Below the pieces are notes generated by a model, which had not been told where the DNA came from, made no database searches, and saw nothing but the letters and a program-made list of their open reading frames with translations. Shown piece by piece: positions 34,334-41,839 of a stretch of DNA of 64,000 nt. The stretch lies in assembly GCA_964495885.1 (NCBI GenBank), contig CAZBWO010000018.1:9143-73142 (forward strand). Direction: 5' to 3'. This DNA is from PALG01 sp964495885 (lineage in GTDB: Bacteria > Bacteroidota > Bacteroidia > Flavobacteriales > Flavobacteriaceae). The position numbers and the translations under genes were made by a program. Numbering within the stretch: the first letter of the stretch is position 1; each line of letters begins with the position of its first letter.

Positions 34334-34840
34334 TTAAAGGGTTCTGAAATATTCTAGGATTTCTCGTGCCTGTTCTTCTGTCATGTTTTGGTTTGCCATA
34401 GCAGCACCATTAAATTCAATTAAAAGATCTTTTGCGCATCTGTCCTTTTCAACCATTAATTGTGGGTCTAGGATCATGTTCATAATCCATTCAGGACTTC
34501 TACGCTTCATAATACCTGAGGGGGAAGGGCCAATGAATCGTTTACCAATTTTATGACAGGCAGTACAGTTGGTTTTAAAGAGTTCGGCACCTCTTTCTGC
34601 CATGGCATCATCAATAGTGGCTGGTAATTCTATATTTTTAATCTTTCCAACCCCTTTATTGTCTAGGGTGATTCTTTTGGATGCAGGCACTTCTTCAGAT
34701 TCGGGTTCCTTCACCTTAATAGATTCTACTTTTGGCTCTTTGCCTATTTGTATAGACTCTTTCTTTTTCTCTTCTTTACCACCACAGCTTATAAACAAAC
34801 TTAGGGTGATGAGCATTGCGATTCGGTGGATTGCTTTCAT
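34334..34840 (-). CDS. cytochrome c lipoprotein, probable electron donor to NosZ
   Basis: A 168-aa lipoprotein with lipobox LFISC at residue 19, then a Lys/Glu-rich linker. A class I cytochrome c domain follows from about residue 78, with heme motif CTACH (about 96-100) and AMANQNMTEEQ, whose Met is the likely sixth ligand. It is first in the operon with the fasciclin protein and nosZ, so it probably feeds electrons to the N2O reductase. The start is preceded by the control region 34913-34974. Confidence 0.92.
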   Translation of the reverse strand: MKAIHRIAMLITLSLFISCGGKEEKKKESIQIGKEPKVESIKVKEPESEEVPASKRITLDNKGVGKIKNIELPATIDDAMAERGAELFKTNCTACHKIGKRFIGPSPSGIMKRRSPEWIMNMILDPQLMVEKDRCAKDLLIEFNGAAMANQNMTEEQAREILEYFRTL

Positions 34841-34912
34841 AATAGTATAATTTGAAAATTGTATTTATTTTTACTTCAAACAGGAGGTTTATTTCCTTTG
34901 ATTTTTATGCAA

Positions 34913-34974
34913 CAAAAATAACGGACAATTTTATCCTAAAAGATGACTTTTGTCATAATTAGGACAATTTTATC
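34913..34974. promoter_or_regulatory. divergent control region of the nos operon and the Rrf2 gene
   Basis: Three elements are visible. TATTTTTG (complement of 34913-34920) is a -7 box for the nos side. ATGAC-TTTT-GTCAT (34943-34956) is a 5-4-5 palindrome of the FNR/DNR/HcpR geometry, centred about 42 bp upstream of the predicted nos transcription start, the usual place for an activator. GGACAATTTTATC occurs twice (34923-34935 and 34962-34974), flanking the palindrome, and could bind the adjacent Rrf2 protein. No TTG -33 element is found for the nos promoter, in line with activator dependence. Confidence 0.55.
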
Positions 34975-35011
34975 TTATTTAATTTGGGGCTAATTAATAG
35001 CGACAAAAATT

Positions 35012-35446
35012 ATGTTTTCAAAAGCCTGTGAATATGGAATACGCTCCTTGATATTTATAACAAACCAATCCTTACAGGAAAGGCGGGTGAACATCAAGGA
35101 TATATCTAAAGCCATTGATTCACCTACTGCTTTTACTGGCAAGATTTTGCAAAAGTTGGTAAGAGCAAATATTGTAGAATCAATTAGGGGCCCAAGAGGA
35201 GGGTTTTATATAGAACCTAAAAAACTCAACACCATAAAATTGGCTCAAGTAGTTGAAGCTATTGATGGGGATAAAATATATAACGGTTGCGGATTGGGGT
35301 TGAAAACGTGCAATGAAAAAAGGCCTTGTCCCATGCACTTTCATTTTAAGGAAATACGCAATAGTTTAAAGCAGATGTTATCCACCACCACTCTGTTTCA
35401 TCTTTCTGAACACATAGAGGATGGGACAGGTTTTTTACGACTATAA
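35012..35446 (+). CDS. Rrf2-family (NsrR/IscR-like) iron-sulfur regulator
   Basis: A 144-aa DNA-binding protein. The winged-helix begins MFSKACEYGIRSLIFI, and VRANIVESIRGPRGGFYI is the typical Rrf2 wing. Three cysteines, C97 in NGCG, C103 in KTC and C109 in RPC (approximate), form the cluster-binding pattern seen in NsrR and IscR. It could therefore sense nitric oxide or redox state. It is read away from the nos operon and is followed 17 bp later by the RIC gene, so it probably controls NO-stress and N2O genes. The direct repeat in front of the gene is a candidate site. Confidence 0.88.
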   Translation: MFSKACEYGIRSLIFITNQSLQERRVNIKDISKAIDSPTAFTGKILQKLVRANIVESIRGPRGGFYIEPKKLNTIKLAQVVEAIDGDKIYNGCGLGLKTCNEKRPCPMHFHFKEIRNSLKQMLSTTTLFHLSEHIEDGTGFLRL

Positions 35447-35463
35447 TTCTTAATATCATAAAA

Positions 35464-36189
35464 ATGGACACATTACAAGATCGAGAGATTGGTCAGTTCG
35501 TAGCAGAAGACTATAGAACGGCCGTCATTTTTAACAAATATGGCATAGACTTTTGTTGTAGAGGCAATAGATCCCTTGCCGAGGTATGTAATAAAAAGGG
35601 CATTGCTTTAGGGGATATCCTTAATGAACTTTCTATTGCGATGAAAACCAATCATTCAGCGAGCATAGATTATAAATCATGGCCCCTGGATTTACTAGCT
35701 ACCTACATTGAAAAAATACACCACACCTATGTTGAAGAAAAGACTCCAGTGCTTTTGCAGTTTCTTGCAAAGCTTGAAAAAGTACATGGAAAAGCACATC
35801 CCGAACTTATAAAAATAAACGCCTTGTTTAATTCGGTAGCAGGTGAGCTTGCTCAACATATGAAAAAGGAAGAATTAATCCTTTTCCCATTTATAAAGGA
35901 AATGGTACAATGCCAACGTTCAAATAAACCCTTACGGCGCCCACCATTTGGTATGGTAGAAAACCCTATCACCATGATGGAACATGAGCACGAGCATGCC
36001 GGCACTATTTTTAAGGAAATAGCATTGCTTACAGATAACTATATGCCGCCCGGAAATGCTTGCACTACGTATCGTGTTACTTATGAACTATTACACGCCT
36101 TTGAAGAAGACCTGCATTTGCACATTCACTTAGAAAACAATATTCTATTTCCTAAATCTTTAAGGCTAGAGCAACAGTTGCGGGAATAG
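35464..36189 (+). CDS. RIC/ScdA/YtfE-family di-iron iron-sulfur cluster repair protein
   Basis: A 241-aa cytoplasmic protein that repairs Fe-S clusters after NO or oxidative damage. The N-terminal DUF542 domain has VAEDYRTAVIFNKYGIDFCC, with the CC pair. A hemerythrin-like four-helix bundle follows, with ligand residues in YIEKIHHTYVEEK, ELAQHMKKEE, MMEHEHEHAG and LHLHIHLENNILF. The length matches the family. It is co-transcribed with the Rrf2 regulator, and a strong terminator follows. Confidence 0.93.
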   Translation: MDTLQDREIGQFVAEDYRTAVIFNKYGIDFCCRGNRSLAEVCNKKGIALGDILNELSIAMKTNHSASIDYKSWPLDLLATYIEKIHHTYVEEKTPVLLQFLAKLEKVHGKAHPELIKINALFNSVAGELAQHMKKEELILFPFIKEMVQCQRSNKPLRRPPFGMVENPITMMEHEHEHAGTIFKEIALLTDNYMPPGNACTTYRVTYELLHAFEEDLHLHIHLENNILFPKSLRLEQQLRE

Positions 36190-36240
36190 TTGAAACTCAA
36201 AATAGGTTGTCACTTATTCCGAAGTAAAATTTTCAATATG

Positions 36241-36277
36241 AAAGGCCCCTTCAAAATTTCTTTGAAGGGGCCTTTTT
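36241..36277 (+). terminator. rho-independent terminator after the RIC gene
   Basis: A perfect 15-bp stem with a 5-nt loop (arms 36241-36255 and 36261-36275), GC-rich core GGCCCC/GGGGCC, ending in five T. Confidence 0.9.
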
Positions 36278-36321
36278 ATTACCAGAAACAGATTTCCAAT
36301 AGACCTTATATTTGTCAAATA

Positions 36322-36951
36322 TTAAATCTCAAAGTCAAAATAAAGACTGCTTTCTGGATTTGTTTCAGTGACTTCCTCTCCTTTTAGAAGTTCGCCTGAA
36401 CTATTATATAGCATTAGATTTACTTTCCAGTAGCCTGTCATTGTTAAGGTTAGTTTTCCATCATACATTTGAGTATTTGGATTGTACGATAAATCCTCAT
36501 TGTTCGGTGAGCCGTGATTGTCCATTCCTGGCATCCTAGGATCTATTGCAATGGTATAATTTTCTACAGGTGTAAAGGCCATCATGTTTTCCATCTTGTA
36601 TAATGCAGCGGTAAAATCGTTTATCATTACCTCTGGATTATTTGGTCCCACCATTGCAAGCACATATTTTGCTTCATCTGAACCCATAAATACGTTTACT
36701 TGCTTCCTGTTATTTGGTGCCGCAAGCACCTCTATTCTCTCGGTGGTTTCATAAGAATTGCCATCTATTTCGTAAGTAAACTGCAAATCCCAGTATTCGG
36801 TCGTATTTCCAGGCATTTGAAATATTATAAAGCCCTTACTTAAGGTGGGATTTTCTGTAGGAGCAAGTACTGATTTTGGACAGGAATGGTTCATCTCTGT
36901 CATATGCATCATCGGCATCCAATGAATGACAAGTCCCTTCAGCAAGCTCAC
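36322..36951 (-). pseudogene. Met/His-rich secreted protein, probably truncated at the 5' end
   Basis: A 209-aa frame begins with a GTG (VSLLKGLVIHW) and no signal peptide. It then carries a striking HWMPMMHMTEMNHSCPKS stretch that looks like a metal (copper) site. The rest is strand-rich (YWDLQFTYEIDGNSYETTE, then KLTLTMTGYWKVNLMLYN) and ends in ESSLYFDFEI. I recall longer flavobacterial lipoproteins with an N-terminal part of about 75 residues before this motif; here that part is absent, and upstream residues (SPRACRR) look foreign. The frame is intact after the break. It abuts a repeat-derived region at 36960-37140. Either a pseudogene or a start-shifted gene. Confidence 0.5.
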
Positions 36952-36998
36952 CCTTCTACAGGCTCTGGGTGATACTCTAATAAATAATAACCAATACT

Positions 36999-37021
36999 AA
37001 TAAACAATGCTTTCTAACCTG
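36999..37021. repeat. dispersed 23-bp intergenic repeat (inverted copy)
   Basis: AATAAACAATGCTTTCTAACCTG is longer than may be printed here in full repeats; its complement matches 24451-24473 with one mismatch. It lies 48 bp upstream of the truncated gene at 36322-36951. Confidence 0.6.
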
Positions 37022-37146
37022 TAACTTGTAACCGGACCGAGCGTTAAAAAAGAGTCCTGTGGACACTTTTAGCGAAGGGGCCAGCCTGCCGCGCTGGAAA
37101 CACCTCCAATTTACTCCTCACTACTCACTATTCACCAACATTTCCC

Positions 37147-37154
37147 TATCTTTG
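37147..37154 (+). promoter_or_regulatory. -7 box of the lipoprotein-lipB unit
   Basis: TATCTTTG, an exact TAnnTTTG, 24 nt before the ATG at 37179. No matching TTG is visible about 20 nt upstream. Confidence 0.5.
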
Positions 37155-37178
37155 TATCAACGACAAATACCAGTACCG

Positions 37179-37919
37179 ATGATACGTAAAATACTTGCAC
37201 TTTTCGCCCTTTCCGTGAGCCTTGTGGCTTGCCAATTCACCGAAACCATGACCCTTAACGAAGATGGTACCGGCCGTATGAGCATTAGTATGGACCTTAG
37301 TGAAATGATGGCCTTTGGGGGCGAAATGTCCCAGGATTCTTCTTTTCAAAAGATGGATTCCATTGTATCCTTTAAGGAGATTTTTGCCGAAAAGAAAGAC
37401 AGCATTGCCAAATTACCGCAAGCAGAGCAGGACCGTTTGAAGAAAATGGAGAACTACATGATTCGCATGAAAAGCGACCCCGATGCCAATGAAATGATTG
37501 TGGAAATCTTTACCGACTTCAAAAATGTGAACGAAGCCAATGATTTGATGCAGGGCTTTGAACAGAGCGACGGGATGATTCCCGGGGCCAATGTATCTTC
37601 TTCCGAAGAAGGCCAAGAAAAGGAAGAGCAGATTGTAGGGGTAGACTATTCCTTTGCCAAAGGGGTTTTTAAACGGGATGCCTACATCAAAGACAAAGTA
37701 CGGCACCAACAGCAATTGGATAGCATGAAGCAGGCAGAATCGTTTATGTCCAGCATGCGTTATAAAGTAAAATATACCTTTCCCAGAAAGATCAAGCGTA
37801 CCTCAATAGACGATGCTACCTTTTCCTTAGATGGAAAGACCATGGAGTTGGAGCGTAGCTTTTTGGAGTATATGAAGAATCCAGATGTACTGGATGTGGA
37901 AGTGGAATTGGAAAACTAA
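37179..37919 (+). CDS. lipoprotein of unknown function upstream of lipB
   Basis: 246 aa from the ATG before IRKILALFALSVSLVAC; 40 further codons upstream are leader sequence that includes the -7 box, so the earlier start is rejected. The lipobox is SLVAC at residue 18. The mature part starts TETMTLNEDGTGRMSISMDL and has a charged helical middle (SFKEIFAEKKDSIAKL) and strands near the end (YKVKYTFPRKIKRTSID). No domain recognised. It is separated from lipB by 2 bp, so it is co-transcribed with it. Confidence 0.75.
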   Translation: MIRKILALFALSVSLVACQFTETMTLNEDGTGRMSISMDLSEMMAFGGEMSQDSSFQKMDSIVSFKEIFAEKKDSIAKLPQAEQDRLKKMENYMIRMKSDPDANEMIVEIFTDFKNVNEANDLMQGFEQSDGMIPGANVSSSEEGQEKEEQIVGVDYSFAKGVFKRDAYIKDKVRHQQQLDSMKQAESFMSSMRYKVKYTFPRKIKRTSIDDATFSLDGKTMELERSFLEYMKNPDVLDVEVELEN

Positions 37920-37921
37920 GG

Positions 37922-38650
37922 ATGACAGACAACAAAGAAGTACAAGTACAGGATTTAGGCTATAAGGACTACAAGGAAACGTGGGACTATCAGGAGGTGC
38001 TTTTTAAAGGGATACTGGATACTAAAATCAGTAATCGAAGAAACGACCTAAGCGAAACCACTCCCAACTACTTTCTTTTTGTAGAGCATCCCCATGTGTA
38101 TACCTTGGGGAAGAGTGGGGATCTTAGCAACCTCTTGATAGACGAAGCCAAGCTGAAAGAGATTGAGGCTACTTTTTATAAAATCAATCGGGGAGGGGAC
38201 ATCACCTACCACGGCCCCGGACAGATCGTAGGCTATCCTATTTTAGACTTGGAAAACTTCTTTACCGATATCCACAAATACCTTCGGTTGTTGGAAGAGA
38301 TGATTATCCGCACCCTAGCGGAATACGGTCTGAAAGCAGAGCGTTCCAAAGGAGAGACAGGTGTATGGTTGGATGTGGGCACGCCCTTTGCCCGAAAGAT
38401 CTGTGCTATGGGTGTTCGTGCCAGCCGTTGGGTAACCATGCATGGGTTTGCCCTGAACGTAAATGCTAACTTGGGGTATTTTGACCATATGATTCCCTGT
38501 GGGATTCGGGGGAAATCGGTGACCTCCCTCAATGTGGAATTGGGTCGTCCCGAAGTACCCATGGAAGAAGTGAAGGAAAAACTATTGCATCACTTTTCAG
38601 AACTCTTTGAAGCCGAACTGCTCAAGACACTGGATGTTTCATCCTCCTAA
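37922..38650 (+). CDS. lipB: octanoyltransferase (lipoyl-ACP protein transferase)
   Basis: Transfers octanoyl from ACP to lipoyl domains, first step of lipoate assembly in the cytoplasm. The 242-aa product has the family motifs: VYTLGKSGDLSNLL, RGGDITYHGPGQIVGYPILD (with the catalytic-region His), KICAMGVRASRWVTMHGFAL (with the catalytic Cys in xxxC-A, and Lys upstream) and IPCGI. The stop lies 37 bp before the end of the convergent 38687-41104 gene. Confidence 0.96.
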   Translation: MTDNKEVQVQDLGYKDYKETWDYQEVLFKGILDTKISNRRNDLSETTPNYFLFVEHPHVYTLGKSGDLSNLLIDEAKLKEIEATFYKINRGGDITYHGPGQIVGYPILDLENFFTDIHKYLRLLEEMIIRTLAEYGLKAERSKGETGVWLDVGTPFARKICAMGVRASRWVTMHGFALNVNANLGYFDHMIPCGIRGKSVTSLNVELGRPEVPMEEVKEKLLHHFSELFEAELLKTLDVSSS

Positions 38651-38686
38651 CAAAACAAAAGAAATTAGTTCACAGACTGGAAAGTG

Positions 38687-41104
38687 CTATTGCGCTTGGT
38701 ATAAAATGATTTCGTTGTCATTTCCTTTTACCACTACATTCAGTTTACCATTTTTATTGGCATCCCCTACATCTATCACGGACGTACCGTATACAGGGAA
38801 ATTGCTAAGTAATTCCCCAGCTTTATCATACAGGTATACTTTGTGTTCCTGAAGTTCGGTCACGGCAATATAGATTTTTTTGCCTACCGTAAAGATGGCA
38901 GGCTTGCTGTAAATCCCGATGGGAAGCTCAGTAAGTTTCCCATTGATGCGCATTAGGTTATCATCCAATGTGACCTTGGTCGCACCTTGAATGGTAAAAT
39001 AATAGCTATTGGAAACATCTAGCGACTGGCTGCTTACCTTCCCATTTTGGGAAATGCTTTTCTTTTGGTGGTCTTTGGTGATGACTACAAAATCACTGCC
39101 TTCCTTTTCAATGGGCATGTCCGCAAATGAAAAGGTTTGTGTGACATTGACCCGTGATTTCCCTGTTCGGCTAAGGATATTGAGTTTTCCGTTTTCTTCT
39201 GCAATGGTGATGTAGTCTTTGTTACCTATGCGAAGGTGCTGAGGAGGCATCACGATGGGCGAGCGGGTTTGGTCAAAAGTAAAACCGGAAACGTTTTTTC
39301 CTTTCCCGTCATACATAAAGACTTTATTTTGTTGGGTAACCAAAAAGCGGTAGCGCCTGTTGTTGTCATAATCAAACACCGAAAGCCCTTGGGTAATTTC
39401 ATCCTTGAATTGCTTCGGAAAAGGCGCTACGGCATTTCCTTTTCTATCTAGGACATAGAGGGTATTGGGGGTGGTAAATGCCATTTGTTTCTTTCCGTTT
39501 TTCAGCAAGTCTACTTCGTGAATGCTTCCCAAGATAGGCCCGTTCAGTTTTTTCTTCCAAAGGATTTTTCCACTGGCGGAAATAAGGTACAAGGTGTTTG
39601 CCACATCCTGTACTACGATGTCCTTTCCGTAGGTATAGTGATTGGTGAAAAATTGAGGTGCCCCTAAAACATCCGCTTCCAAAGTAACAGACGCCAATTG
39701 CTGTACCAATCCGGCAGAGGGTTGTTGCCCAGATTGCTCCTTGGCTACTATGTTCACATGGGCAAAGTCCCTGTCGTAAATGAGTTGGGTCACTGCCAGG
39801 GGATAGTTCTTTACTTTGGTGGGTGGGGTGTTGAGCATCAAAGGGAAGAGTCCGTTGAGGTCCCCTTTTAAGTTATATTGCACCCAAGATCCAGCTTGTG
39901 GCAACACGGCTGCCGCTTCTTCATAATAGGGGCTGTTGGCCAATACGGCTCCGCTACTAAGGGCATTCAATAGGGTTTCCGAAGTAGCTTCCGTTTCGGT
40001 AAAAAAGATAAAATCTTCCCAAGCGAATACGGTTTGTGGTTGCGTGGAAGCCAGCCACGGCACTAGGGATTCAAAAGGGGAGGATTCCATTGCTAGGGCA
40101 TAGCGGGCTGTTTCGCGGTAGGTAGTGGTTTCCGATAGGTATTTCGCCAAGCTTTCCATGGAAAGGGTCACATCCAAACTTCTAAGCACTGTAACGGTTT
40201 CATTGTTCAGGCTCATTTGCACCACCTCTTGAGTAGTTTCAAAAACGGGATGCAGTTGCACCGAATCCTTCCTAATGGTTTGGAGTTGCTTTTTTAAGGT
40301 ATCCAGATTGCTAATGGTAAAGCTGGATGCCTTTTCCGAAGTAATAGGAATCACTTCAGCCCCTTTTATTATTTGAGGGATTTGTCCTTTGAAAAGCGAA
40401 AGCCTTCCTGGCAGTGAATCCCTATCCAACATCACCCCTTTAGCGGTAAGTCCGTTGGGAAGAATCTGCATTTCAACGGCAGTATAGGACGCCAATGGTA
40501 TGGCCGTAGAATCACTGGGAAGGGACGCAGTTTGCAAAATGGCAATAAGCCCCTGTTGATTCTTCACCTTGAAGGCCTTTAAAAAAGACGGATCTTGTTG
40601 GGTGTTGCCTTTTAGTATTTGTTGTAAGTTTTCTTTGGAATTACTTAGCAGGACGATACTATCCTTTATGGTTTCAAAAAAGGAGAGCCCTTCATACTGG
40701 TTGGTAGTAATGCGGTATTTTTCAAAGGGTTCCTCCTTGCTACTGAAATTGGATAGGGAATCTTTGGGAAGACTTAGGTTTTTCACTTTGGAAATAAGCG
40801 TGAAAATAGGGAGGCTATCTGAAGGCGAAAGACATAGCAGCACTTGTTCCTGGGCCGTGATTTGCTGAAATAGGGGTCGGTAGGTGCTAAATACTTTTGC
40901 GTAGGGTTCTGCTGGAAGTTGTTGGAGTAGGGAGTTTTCCAAAAACTCGTTTTGGGTAAATTCCCACCGATGTATTTTAAGTACATTTTTGGAGGTATTT
41001 GGGACGAAGTCCACTAGATTCTGTTGGGTAGCTACGTTGCCTTCACACCCCCACAGGATTCCCAATAGTACCAAACACCCTAAAAGCTTTCCGAAAGTCT
41101 GCAT
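38687..41104 (-). CDS. large lipoprotein with C-terminal propeller-like region
   Basis: 805 aa from the ATG before QTFGKLLGCLVLLGILWGC; nine extra upstream codons are possible. Lipobox ILWGC at residue 20. The N-terminal 500 residues contain repeated helical-strand units (for example ILKGNTQQDPSFLKAFKVKN) like those of DUF3352-type proteins. From about 510 on there are propeller-like strands (NTLYLISASGKILWKKKL, NTLYVLDRKGNAVAPFPK, FVVITKDHQKKSISQNGK) resembling PQQ or BamB blades. The function is unknown. It is read leftwards and lies 75 bp downstream of rnhB; the two could form an operon. Confidence 0.65.
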   Translation of the reverse strand: MQTFGKLLGCLVLLGILWGCEGNVATQQNLVDFVPNTSKNVLKIHRWEFTQNEFLENSLLQQLPAEPYAKVFSTYRPLFQQITAQEQVLLCLSPSDSLPIFTLISKVKNLSLPKDSLSNFSSKEEPFEKYRITTNQYEGLSFFETIKDSIVLLSNSKENLQQILKGNTQQDPSFLKAFKVKNQQGLIAILQTASLPSDSTAIPLASYTAVEMQILPNGLTAKGVMLDRDSLPGRLSLFKGQIPQIIKGAEVIPITSEKASSFTISNLDTLKKQLQTIRKDSVQLHPVFETTQEVVQMSLNNETVTVLRSLDVTLSMESLAKYLSETTTYRETARYALAMESSPFESLVPWLASTQPQTVFAWEDFIFFTETEATSETLLNALSSGAVLANSPYYEEAAAVLPQAGSWVQYNLKGDLNGLFPLMLNTPPTKVKNYPLAVTQLIYDRDFAHVNIVAKEQSGQQPSAGLVQQLASVTLEADVLGAPQFFTNHYTYGKDIVVQDVANTLYLISASGKILWKKKLNGPILGSIHEVDLLKNGKKQMAFTTPNTLYVLDRKGNAVAPFPKQFKDEITQGLSVFDYDNNRRYRFLVTQQNKVFMYDGKGKNVSGFTFDQTRSPIVMPPQHLRIGNKDYITIAEENGKLNILSRTGKSRVNVTQTFSFADMPIEKEGSDFVVITKDHQKKSISQNGKVSSQSLDVSNSYYFTIQGATKVTLDDNLMRINGKLTELPIGIYSKPAIFTVGKKIYIAVTELQEHKVYLYDKAGELLSNFPVYGTSVIDVGDANKNGKLNVVVKGNDNEIILYQAQ

Positions 41105-41179
41105 ACACAAAAATAGCAAGGAAAATACCAATAAGCGTTGCTGTTAACAAGACTTTATTGACGGGTTTTTAACAACGGT

Positions 41180-41779
41180 CTACAGATCCAGCCGAAGTTG
41201 TTCCGGTAGTAGTTTAAAGCTCTTTCTATGGTAGGGGGTAGGTCCCAATTCCCGTATGGCCGCACGGTGTTTTTGGGTAGGATAGCCTTTGTTCTTGGCC
41301 CAGTCGTATTGTGGATATTCCTGATGCAATTTCAACATGAATTCATCCCGATGGGTCTTTGCCAGCACAGAAGCGGCGGCAATATGCATGTACTTTCCGT
41401 CTCCTTTTACCACACATTCAAAGGGGATATCGCCATACGGTTTGAATCGGTTTCCATCTACAGCAATGAATTGTGGGGTCTGTTTCATTTGGGCAATAGC
41501 GCGGTGCATGGCCAGATGGGACGCGTGCAGAATGTTCAGTTGGTCTATTTCTTCCATCATTACGTGGGCTACCCCGTAGCAAATGGCTTCCGTTTCCAGG
41601 ATGGGGCGTAGTTCGTCCCGCTTTTTTTCTGAAAGTTGTTTGGAGTCATTCAAGAAAGGATGTGAAAAGCCTTCCGGTAGGATTATGGCGGCAGCGGTGA
41701 CGGGACCTGCCAAGCAGCCCCTTCCAGCTTCGTCTGTGCCGCATTCTACTAGTTGTTGATGAATTTTAAAGATGAGCAT
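41180..41779 (-). CDS. rnhB: ribonuclease HII
   Basis: Removes ribonucleotides and RNA primers from DNA in the cytoplasm. The 199-aa product has the DEAGRG motif (about 16-21) with the first two acidic residues, DGNRFKP, and KGDGKYMHIAAASVLAKTHRD with the third and fourth catalytic acids. The length is normal for the family. The porin gene is divergent, with its predicted -7 box (41814-41821) in the 60-bp gap. Confidence 0.96.
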   Translation of the reverse strand: MLIFKIHQQLVECGTDEAGRGCLAGPVTAAAIILPEGFSHPFLNDSKQLSEKKRDELRPILETEAICYGVAHVMMEEIDQLNILHASHLAMHRAIAQMKQTPQFIAVDGNRFKPYGDIPFECVVKGDGKYMHIAAASVLAKTHRDEFMLKLHQEYPQYDWAKNKGYPTQKHRAAIRELGPTPYHRKSFKLLPEQLRLDL

Positions 41780-41813
41780 TGCAATTAAAAATACACAATT
41801 CCGTTTAAAAATT

Positions 41814-41821
41814 TAACTTTG
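41814..41821 (+). promoter_or_regulatory. -7 box of the putative porin gene
   Basis: TAACTTTG, a TAnnTTTG match, 18 nt before the ATG at 41840. Confidence 0.5.
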
Positions 41822-41839
41822 CTGCAAACTGGACAAGGA

